A DNA stretch of 13,552 bases from the NCBI GenBank assembly GCA_025458415.1, contig JALOSN010000012.1, positions 1 through 13,552 on the forward strand. Reading direction: 5' to 3'. A program made the position numbers and the translations under genes. Shown piece after piece: positions 7,614 through 13,552 of the stretch (its first letter is position 1; each line of letters begins with the position of its first letter). Source of the DNA: Hydrogenophaga sp. GTDB lineage: Bacteria; Pseudomonadota; Gammaproteobacteria; Burkholderiales; Burkholderiaceae_C. Under the pieces are notes generated by a model that was given only the letters and a program-made list of their open reading frames with translations, made no database searches and was not told the origin of the DNA.

Positions 7614-10025
7614 TCATGCTGTGGCCGGGGTGGCCGCGGATGCCGGCGGTTCGCCTGCCGCCGCGGACAGCCGAAGGGCATTTCCGATGACCAGCAGTGA
7701 ACTTCCTGCCATGCCCAGCCCTGCAGCCCAGGGTGGCATCCAGCCGACCAATGCCATGGGCACGCTGACAGCGTTGTAGCCTGCCGCCCATATCAGGTTC
7801 TGGCGCACGACGCGCATGGTCTGGCGCGCCTGCACGAGGGTGCTGACGACGTCCATCAGGCGTCCGCCCTGGATCACATAGTCCGACTGGGCCTGTGCCA
7901 GGGCTGCCGCGTGCCCGAGGGCAAACGAGGTGTCCGCTCTGGCGAGCACAGGTCCGTCATTGAGCCCGTCACCGACCATCGCAATGCGTTTGCCCTGTCC
8001 CTGCAGTCGCACCACCTCGGCGAGTTTGTGTTCGGGACTGGCGCCTGCAATCACCGCGTCCATGTTCAGCTTCTGCCCCACCGCCTGCGCGGCAGACTCT
8101 CGGTCACCGGAGAGCAGCCATGTCTGCAGCCCCATCTTTCTGAGGGCCTCCACGGTCGCCGCAGCATCTTCCCGCAGCCCTTCCTGCAATTCGAAGGTGG
8201 CCAGCCAGCCTGCATCGTCAGCCAGGCAGACATGCGGTGCGCCAGACGGGGAATCGGCCTGGTCAAACCGCACGCCACAAAAGGCCGCTGATCCCAGGCG
8301 AAGGTTCTGTCCGTCTTCGAAGCGGCCCTGCATACCCTGCCCGGCGAGTTCGCGCAGGCTGTCGGAAACCAGGGCAGGGACCTGCGGCAGTTCGCCCCGG
8401 CCCTGCGCAGCCTGGACCAGGGCACGCGAGACCGGATGCAGTGATCCTTCGGCCAACTGCCTCGCGAGCGCCATGACCTGTCCTTCATCTGCGCCCTGCC
8501 GTGTGCGGATGTCGCGCACCTCCAATCGGTCATGGGTCAGCGTACCGGTCTTGTCGAATATGACAGCCTCAATGCCCGCCAGGGTCTCAAAGGCCTGCAG
8601 GCGTCGCACCAGGATTCCGCGCTGGGCCAGCGAGCCCGCAGAGGCCAGCATGGCCGCCGGGGTGGCCAGCGCCAGGGCGCAGGGACAGGTGACAATGAGA
8701 ACCGCCACGGCCACGGCGAATGCCTTGGTGTGGTCGATCTGCCACCAGTACCAGAAGGCGAACGCGGCGGCCAGCATGACCAGGACCAGAAAGGGCGATG
8801 CAATGCGGTCCGCCAGGATGGCCAGTCGCGGTTTTTCAGTGGAGGCCTGCTCCATGAGGGCAACGATCTGGGCAAACCGGGTCTCCTTGCCCAGACGCTG
8901 CAGCTTCACCTGCACCGGTCCCGCAAGATTGAAACTGCCGGCTACGACGCTCTCTCCTCGCTGCCGCAGCACCGGATGGGATTCACCCGTCAGCAAGGCT
9001 TCATCCACCGTGGCCGATTCGCTGAGCACCTCGCCATCACCGGGAAAAGCCTGGCCAGCCTGCATGCGCACCACATCGCCCACCACGAGACGGCGAACCG
9101 AAACCGATTCCAGGCTGCCATCGGGCTTGATCCGGTCACAAACCTCTGGGAGCCGGTTCATCAGGCTGTCCAGGGCTCCTGCGGTGCGGTCTCGCGCCTT
9201 GAACTCGAGGTAGCGGCCGCCCAGCAGAAAGAAGACGAACATCGTGAGCGAGTCGAACCAGACCTCTTCACCCCAAGGACCGGCCGGATCGAAAGTGGCG
9301 GCAGAGGAAACCAGAAAAGTCACCAGAATGCCGACGGAGACGGGCGTGTCCATGCCGATCCGGCCAAGCTTGAGGTCCCGCCATGCATTGCTGAAGAACG
9401 GACCGCTGGCGAAGAAGACCACAGGCAGGCTGATCACCCAGCTGGCCCAGCGCAACAGCTGATCAATGTCGGCCGGCATCTCACCCGGCTCGGCCACATA
9501 GGCAGGCCACGCATACATCATCACCTGCATCATGCAGAAGCCGGCGACGAACAGACGCCAGAGTGCCTGGCGTGTCTCGGCCAGCCGCTGGCTGATCGAA
9601 AGCGCCTCCTGCAAGGGCAGAAGCCGGTATCCGGTACGGCCCACGCGCTTGGCGAGGTCGGACATCCGGGCGACGGCAGGATCCCACCGGATGGTCAGGC
9701 GTCGGGTCGCGGCATGGACCTGTGCAACCCGCACGCCAGGGACACCCTGCAAGGCGGCCTCGACCGTGTCAGCACATGCTGCACAGTACATGCCCTGCAC
9801 GAGCAGAACCGATCGGGCACTCGGTTGGCCGTCCTGCTCCTCGAACTCGGTGAATTCGCGCTGTTCGACCGGATCATCGAGAACGGCAAAACTGTCATTG
9901 ACCGTCAACGGACCACGATGCCCACCCAGAATCCCATCCGCCAGGGTATCCCGCGATTCCGTGGTGTCGGATACGGACCTTGATGGGGTCAGCCCCGCCA
10001 GGGGCGCGGTGGCAGCCTCGTTCAT
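7614..10025 (-). CDS. ccoI: Copper-transporting P1B-type ATPase CcoI (FixI)
   Basis: Cu(I)-exporting P-type ATPase that supplies copper for CuB of the cbb3 oxidase. From the ATG at 10025 it has 803 aa. An N-terminal heavy-metal domain carries GMYCAAC (C81, C84). Membrane helices follow. The actuator motif LLTGES is at 344-349. The metal-transport motif CPC is at 447-449. The phosphorylated aspartate is D491 in DKTGT, the nucleotide-site HP is H530-P531, and GDGLND is at 685-690. VLDDPVEQREFTEF near residue 50 is typical of CcoI rather than CopA. A GTG at 10055 in frame is an alternative start, but it lies only 5 bp from the FNR box, upstream of the predicted -10. Neither start has a Shine-Dalgarno. 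It heads the ccoIS...unit. Confidence 0.95.
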   Translation of the reverse strand: MNEAATAPLAGLTPSRSVSDTTESRDTLADGILGGHRGPLTVNDSFAVLDDPVEQREFTEFEEQDGQPSARSVLLVQGMYCAACADTVEAALQGVPGVRVAQVHAATRRLTIRWDPAVARMSDLAKRVGRTGYRLLPLQEALSISQRLAETRQALWRLFVAGFCMMQVMMYAWPAYVAEPGEMPADIDQLLRWASWVISLPVVFFASGPFFSNAWRDLKLGRIGMDTPVSVGILVTFLVSSAATFDPAGPWGEEVWFDSLTMFVFFLLGGRYLEFKARDRTAGALDSLMNRLPEVCDRIKPDGSLESVSVRRLVVGDVVRMQAGQAFPGDGEVLSESATVDEALLTGESHPVLRQRGESVVAGSFNLAGPVQVKLQRLGKETRFAQIVALMEQASTEKPRLAILADRIASPFLVLVMLAAAFAFWYWWQIDHTKAFAVAVAVLIVTCPCALALATPAAMLASAGSLAQRGILVRRLQAFETLAGIEAVIFDKTGTLTHDRLEVRDIRTRQGADEGQVMALARQLAEGSLHPVSRALVQAAQGRGELPQVPALVSDSLRELAGQGMQGRFEDGQNLRLGSAAFCGVRFDQADSPSGAPHVCLADDAGWLATFELQEGLREDAAATVEALRKMGLQTWLLSGDRESAAQAVGQKLNMDAVIAGASPEHKLAEVVRLQGQGKRIAMVGDGLNDGPVLARADTSFALGHAAALAQAQSDYVIQGGRLMDVVSTLVQARQTMRVVRQNLIWAAGYNAVSVPMALVGWMPPWAAGLGMAGSSLLVIGNALRLSAAAGEPPASAATPATA

Positions 10026-10031
10026 GGGTGG

Positions 10032-10037
10032 AGGGTA
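10032..10037 (-). promoter_or_regulatory. Predicted -10 element of the ccoI promoter
   Basis: On the minus strand the hexamer reads TACCCT, matching TA and the final T of TATAAT. It is 32 bp from the centre of the FNR box at 10060-10073. Transcription would begin at about 10025, the A of the ccoI ATG, predicting a leaderless messenger. Confidence 0.45.
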
Positions 10038-10059
10038 ATCCAGCTCAGACTTCACACAC

Positions 10060-10073
10060 TTGATTTATGTCAA
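10060..10073. promoter_or_regulatory. FNR box shared by divergent ccoI and usp
   Basis: TTGATTTATGTCAA matches TTGAT-N4-ATCAA with one mismatch. It lies in the 152-bp divergent region. Candidate -10 hexamers lie 32 bp from its centre in each direction (TACCCT for ccoI, TAGGCT for the stress protein gene), so one dimer site could serve two class II promoters, though probably not both at once on one DNA molecule. Confidence 0.85.
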
Positions 10074-10095
10074 TCGGACCGAAGGCTGCAGCAGG

Positions 10096-10101
10096 TAGGC
10101 T
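10096..10101 (+). promoter_or_regulatory. Predicted -10 element of the usp promoter
   Basis: TAGGCT keeps the key TA and final T of TATAAT and is centred 32 bp from the FNR box centre. Transcription would begin near 10108, giving a leader of about 70 nt before the ATG at 10178. No further structure was seen in that leader apart from the ribosome site AAAGGAG. Confidence 0.45.
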
Positions 10102-10177
10102 GAAGCCATGAGGGCAGACGCTTGGACGCCATGCTTGAACGATTGTCCGCCCGATCAACCCAGAAAAGGAGAAGACC

Positions 10178-10621
10178 ATGTACAAGCGCATCCTGGTGGC
10201 CACCGATGGCTCGAAACTGTCCAAGATGGCGGTTGATCATGCCATCAACCTGGCCGACCTGACCGGCGCGGAAGTGGTGGCCCTGAAAGTGGTGCCGCGC
10301 TACCCGCAGACCTATTTCGAAGGCGGCGTGGCACTGGCCGCTGCCGAGGTGGCACGCATCGAGAAACAGTGGCAGGAAGAGGCCATGGAAGCCGTCAACG
10401 CGGTCAAATCCGCCGGTCAGGCACGCGAGGTCAAGGTCAAACCGGTCACAGTGAAGTCGGACCTGATCGCCGAGGCCATCATCGCGACCGCCAAACGCAA
10501 CAAATGCGACCTGATCGTCATGGCCTCACACGGCCGCAAGGGCCTCAAGCGCCTGCTGCTGGGCAGCGAAACCCAGCAGGTGCTGACCCATTCCCACACC
10601 CCGGTGTTGGTGCTGCGCTGA
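10178..10621 (+). CDS. Universal stress protein, UspA family
   Basis: A 147-aa single-domain Usp, a cytosolic dimeric Rossmann-like fold protein made under stress or low oxygen. The strand-loop start MYKRILVATDGS and the end TPVLVLR are typical. The ATP-site signature G-x2-G-x9-G-S is present as A116-S-H-G119...G129-S130, so the first glycine is alanine. The ATG is supported by AAAGGAG 6 nt upstream. A probable FNR promoter lies upstream; in pseudomonads some Usp genes are under Anr control for anaerobic energy stress. It ends only 1 bp from the convergent matB, leaving no room for a terminator. Confidence 0.93.
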   Translation: MYKRILVATDGSKLSKMAVDHAINLADLTGAEVVALKVVPRYPQTYFEGGVALAAAEVARIEKQWQEEAMEAVNAVKSAGQAREVKVKPVTVKSDLIAEAIIATAKRNKCDLIVMASHGRKGLKRLLLGSETQQVLTHSHTPVLVLR

Positions 10622-10622
10622 G

Positions 10623-12179
10623 TCAGGCGAACTCGCCCCTGTACCGCTCGCGCAGCAGGTTCTTCTGAACCTTGCCCATGGCGTTGCGGGGCAGTTCGCT
10701 GACCACGTAGCAGCGCTTGGGAATCTTGAAGTTGGCCAGGCGGGTCTTGAGCTCGGCGATGACCTGTTCAGGATCCAGCGGGACACCGGTCCGCGCAATC
10801 AGCACCGCCACCCCGACCTCGCCGAAGTCCGGGTGTGGCACGCCCACGACCGCACTTTCGGCCACGCCCGGCAGATCGTTGAGGAAACCCTCGATCTCGG
10901 CCGGGTAGACGTTGTAGCCTCCACTGATGATGAGATCCTTGCTGCGGCCGACGATCGTCACATAGCCCTGGGCATCGATGCGGCCGACATCCCCGGTGCG
11001 GAAGAAACCGTCGGCGGTGAACTCCTCGGCAGTCTTTTCGGGCATGCGCCAATAGCCCTGAAAGACATTCGGACCTCGCACCTGAATGTTGCCGATCTCA
11101 CCTGTGGGCACCGACTGCCCGTGGTCATCGACCACGCGCAGATCGACCCCGGGCAACGGAAATCCCACAGTCCCGCCGCGCCGTTCGGCAGTGCCGCCAT
11201 GACGGGCATCCGGCTGGCAGGGGTTGGAGGTCAGCATGACCGTCTCGCTCATGCCATAGCGCTCCAGGATGGTGTGGCCGGTACGTTGCTGCCAGTCGCG
11301 GAAGGTCTCGATGAGCAAAGGTGCCGAGCCTGAGATGAACAGGCGCATCCGAGCCGCCACTTCGGGCGTCAGGCGGGGGTCCTCCAGCATGCGCACATAC
11401 AGCGTGGGCACGCCCATGAATACGGTGGCCCGGGGAAACAGCGATACCACGGTTGCCGGGTCGAACCGGTTCAGCCAGAGCATCGGGCTGCCGTTGATGA
11501 GCGCCCCATGGATGGCCACGAACAGCCCATGCACATGGAAAATCGGCAGCGCATGGATGAGGACGTCACCAGGCTGCCAGTCCCAGTATGAACGCAGCAC
11601 CCGGGCATTGCTCAACATATTGCCGTGGCTGAGCATGGCACCCTTGCTGCGCCCCGTGGTGCCGCTGGTGTAGATGATCACGGCCAGGTCATCGGCTCCG
11701 CAGACCGCGGGCTGATGCTGGTCGCTCTGGTGGGCGGCACGATCCAGCAGGCTGCCGGTTCGGTCATCGCCGAGGGTGAAGACATGGCGGGTCTTGCCTG
11801 AAAAGGCAATCTTGGACACCCACCCGTGGTTCTTCGGGCTGCAGACCACGACAGCCGGCTCGGCGTTGTCGATGAAATAGCCGATCTCGGCGCTCTGGTA
11901 GGCGGTGTTCAGCGGCAGGTAGACCAGACCGGCGCGCAAGGTGGCCAGGTAGAGGATCAGCGATTCGACCGACTTTTCCACCTGGACGGCGATGCGGGAT
12001 CGGACAGGCAGTTCCAGCGAATCCAGCAGGTTGGCCATCATGGCACTGGCCCGGTCCAGATCGCGCCAGGAATACCCCAGGCCCGCTGCGGGGCCGTCAA
12101 CCACCTCCAGCGCGATGCCGTCTTCATCTTCCGGCCAGGATCGCCTGAGGGCGACAAACAGGTTGTGGTTTTCGGTCAT
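10623..12179 (-). CDS. matB: Malonyl-CoA synthase MatB (acyl-AMP-forming ligase)
   Basis: ATP-dependent ligase joining malonate to CoA through malonyl-AMP. The 518 aa carry the ANL-superfamily motifs in order: the phosphate loop YTSGTTGRSKG (170-180), HALPIFHVHGLFVA (209-222), FISGSAPLL (281-289), YGMSET (308-313), the ribose-binding TGD (395-397), hinge GRSKD (411-415) and the catalytic lysine K503 in NAMGKVQK. HALPIFHVHG, the SNP after YGMSET and GTVGFPLPGV are close to rhizobial MatB. The segment between SNP and GTVGFP is somewhat long (CQPDARHGGTAERRG). Start ATG 12179 has no clear Shine-Dalgarno. It follows the hydratase-like gene by 21 bp. No malonyl-CoA decarboxylase (MatA) or malonate transporter is in the window. 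A related acyl substrate remains possible. Confidence 0.87.
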   Translation of the reverse strand: MTENHNLFVALRRSWPEDEDGIALEVVDGPAAGLGYSWRDLDRASAMMANLLDSLELPVRSRIAVQVEKSVESLILYLATLRAGLVYLPLNTAYQSAEIGYFIDNAEPAVVVCSPKNHGWVSKIAFSGKTRHVFTLGDDRTGSLLDRAAHQSDQHQPAVCGADDLAVIIYTSGTTGRSKGAMLSHGNMLSNARVLRSYWDWQPGDVLIHALPIFHVHGLFVAIHGALINGSPMLWLNRFDPATVVSLFPRATVFMGVPTLYVRMLEDPRLTPEVAARMRLFISGSAPLLIETFRDWQQRTGHTILERYGMSETVMLTSNPCQPDARHGGTAERRGGTVGFPLPGVDLRVVDDHGQSVPTGEIGNIQVRGPNVFQGYWRMPEKTAEEFTADGFFRTGDVGRIDAQGYVTIVGRSKDLIISGGYNVYPAEIEGFLNDLPGVAESAVVGVPHPDFGEVGVAVLIARTGVPLDPEQVIAELKTRLANFKIPKRCYVVSELPRNAMGKVQKNLLRERYRGEFA

Positions 12180-12200
12180 GACGACAACGTCGGTCTTCGT

Positions 12201-12971
12201 TCAGGTGAAAGCGGCCGGACGCTTCTCCAGGAAGGCCATCACGCCCTCCCGGTGGTCGCGTTCGCCGGCGTAGCCGTAAGCGGTGGCCACCAGGTCGGCC
12301 ATCGGCTGCCCGGCCGAAAGTGCCCGCAAGGCCTGCTTGTTCAACCGGGCCGCCATCGGACTGAGCGATCGCATGGCCAGCAGCAGATGATCCAGCTCCG
12401 CGATCAGGTCTTGCGCAGGAACCACCCGGTTGAGAAAGCCGCGTGCTTTCATTTCCGCGGCACCCAGCACAGCGGCCGAAAGCAGCATTTCACGGGCGGT
12501 CAGCTCACCCACCGCGCGTGCCACCAGCTGGGCCTCTCGCGGCGCCATAGGGAATCCGAGCCGGGCGATGGGCGCACCGAAGCGAGCGCATTCGCTGGCC
12601 AAACGCATGTCGCAGCAACTGGCGATCTCAACCCCCGCGCCCATGCAGTTGCCCGTGATCGCAGCCACCACCGGCAGATCACAATCGATCAGTGCCTGAA
12701 GCGCGGGCCAGACGTCTTCCTCATGAAAGGACCGCAGGGCTGCTTCGTCGAAGCGAAACTCCGGATACTCGGAAATGTCGCCACCGGCACAGAAGTGGCC
12801 ACCCTCACCCTCGACCACGACAGCCAGGATGTCGCCGTGTCCCCGCAGCTCGGTGAAAGTCTCACGCAGGCAGCGCCACATGAAACGGTCCATGGCATTG
12901 AATCTGGGTGGGTGGCTGATGACCACCCGCAGCACACCCTCGTCGACATGCGAAAGAATCTGCCCGCTCAC
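12201..12971 (-). CDS. Enoyl-CoA hydratase/isomerase (crotonase) family protein
   Basis: Crotonase-fold protein of 256 aa acting on an unknown acyl-CoA. The two oxyanion-hole segments are visible: HFCAGGDISEYPEF (59-72) and GNCMGAGVEIAS (108-119). The first catalytic glutamate of hydratases matches E115, but the second (in FGQPE of mitochondrial hydratase) is replaced by I135 in FGAPIARLG. That argues against simple hydration and leaves isomerase, hydrolase or other crotonase chemistry open. The start is GTG at 12971: its GTGA overlaps the lgt stop and AGGAG lies 7 nt upstream. The frame runs open to 13322, but the extra Arg/Gly-rich residues are only a shadow of lgt. It is followed by matB, so the product may act on a malonyl-derived or related thioester. 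Confidence 0.88.
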   Translation of the reverse strand: MSGQILSHVDEGVLRVVISHPPRFNAMDRFMWRCLRETFTELRGHGDILAVVVEGEGGHFCAGGDISEYPEFRFDEAALRSFHEEDVWPALQALIDCDLPVVAAITGNCMGAGVEIASCCDMRLASECARFGAPIARLGFPMAPREAQLVARAVGELTAREMLLSAAVLGAAEMKARGFLNRVVPAQDLIAELDHLLLAMRSLSPMAARLNKQALRALSAGQPMADLVATAYGYAGERDHREGVMAFLEKRPAAFT

Positions 12972-13552
12972 GCGCGGGCTCCTGCAGCCTGCCGGGCAAA
13001 CCAGACCCACAGCACGGCGCCGCCCAGCACCATGGGCACACACAACCACTGACCCATGCTCATGCCCCACCCGAGCAAGCCGAGGTGGGCATCGGGCTCG
13101 CGAAAGAACTCTGCCACGAAGCGCAGCAGGCCGTAGCCGACCAGGAAGGCCGCGCTGACCTGTCCCACGGCCCTGGGTTTGCGCGCATACAGCCAGAGCA
13201 ACACGAACAGCAACAACCCTTCCAGCAGGAACTGATAGATCTGCGACGGATGGCGAGGCAGGTCTCCGGCACCCCGGAACACCATCCCCCAAGGCAGCGA
13301 CGGATCGGCCACCCGACCCCACAACTCACCGTTGATGAAGTTGCCGATGCGCCCGGCTGCAAGGCCTGTGGGCACACAGGGAGCCACCAGGTCCATCACC
13401 TGCAGCCAGGGACGTCGCCGCGAGCGCGCAAACCAGACCATGGCCAGCACGACACCGATCAGCCCGCCATGGAAGCTCATGCCGCCTTCCCAGACAGCAA
13501 AGATCTCCAGCGGGTTGGCCAGGTAATAGCCCGGCTTGTAGAACAGACAGTA
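12968..13552 (-). CDS. lgt: Prolipoprotein diacylglyceryl transferase Lgt, 5' end cut by window edge
   Basis: Inner-membrane enzyme that moves diacylglycerol from phosphatidylglycerol to the lipobox cysteine of prolipoproteins. The frame is open from the right edge; 194 C-terminal residues are visible of about 270-290. Key blocks are LANPLEIFAVWEGGMSFHGG (the essential histidine of E. coli H103), GRIGNFINGELWGR (matching E. coli R143, N146 and E151), HPSQIYQF and the late GLLRFVAEFFREPD. Membrane helices alternate with these motifs in the usual way. Its TGA overlaps the GTG of the hydratase-like gene by 4 nt, suggesting coupled translation. The 5' end and promoter lie outside the window. Confidence 0.95.
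   Translation of the reverse strand, partial: YCLFYKPGYYLANPLEIFAVWEGGMSFHGGLIGVVLAMVWFARSRRRPWLQVMDLVAPCVPTGLAAGRIGNFINGELWGRVADPSLPWGMVFRGAGDLPRHPSQIYQFLLEGLLLFVLLWLYARKPRAVGQVSAAFLVGYGLLRFVAEFFREPDAHLGLLGWGMSMGQWLCVPMVLGGAVLWVWFARQAAGARA

Noticed and set aside
8532..9983. A 483-codon open frame on the plus strand opposite ccoI
   Set aside because: Same pattern: antisense to all P-type ATPase motifs, no ribosome site or domain evident.
12972..13322. N-terminal extension of the hydratase-like frame
   Set aside because: Arg/Gly-rich residues that are only lgt read in another frame; the GTG at 12971 has a ribosome site and the family homology begins there.

Overview
The window is GC-rich, densely coded chromosomal DNA. 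The protein sequences point to a facultatively respiring betaproteobacterium of the order Burkholderiales, probably Comamonadaceae-like. This rests on family resemblance, not on a database search. Nothing mobile, no RNA gene and no CRISPR array was seen. No stretch above 300 bases lacks a gene; the two largest gaps (1080-1249 and 10026-10177) are both divergent promoter regions.

Layout. (1) 1-1079, minus: hemN, anaerobic coproporphyrinogen III dehydrogenase, cut by the left edge. (2) 1080-1249: divergent promoter with an FNR box. (3) 1250-1969, plus: fnr, an Fe-S oxygen-sensing Crp/Fnr regulator. (4) 1983-10025, minus: a full cbb3 (high-affinity) cytochrome oxidase locus. In transcription order it is ccoI, ccoS, ccoN, ccoO, ccoQ, ccoP, ccoG, a short FixH-like gene and a small Cys-tailed membrane protein. 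ccoQ and ccoS are only 45 codons each. (5) 10026-10177: divergent promoter with an FNR box. (6) 10178-10621, plus: a universal stress protein. (7) 10623 to the right edge, minus: lgt (cut by the edge), an enoyl-CoA hydratase-like gene and matB, a separate tightly packed unit.

How it fits together. When oxygen falls, FNR should bind three 14-bp boxes (1133-1146, 7439-7452, 10060-10073). These are placed to drive hemN, ccoN, ccoI and the usp gene, and possibly fnr itself. A TA-rich or A/T-matching -10 hexamer lies exactly 32 bp from the centre of the box in all five directions. The products are the oxidase subunits (CcoNOQP), the copper supply and maturation factors (CcoI, CcoG, CcoS, FixH-like) and oxygen-independent heme synthesis (HemN), which supplies the oxidase cofactor. 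The lgt-ech-matB unit has no visible link to this regulon.

I saw no clearly new biological system. The points most worth a second look are the predicted leaderless start of ccoI, an inverted repeat inside the ccoN promoter spacer, a strong hairpin between ccoP and ccoG, the very short FixH-like protein, the Cys-tailed small membrane protein, and a hydratase-like protein that lacks one of the two catalytic glutamates.
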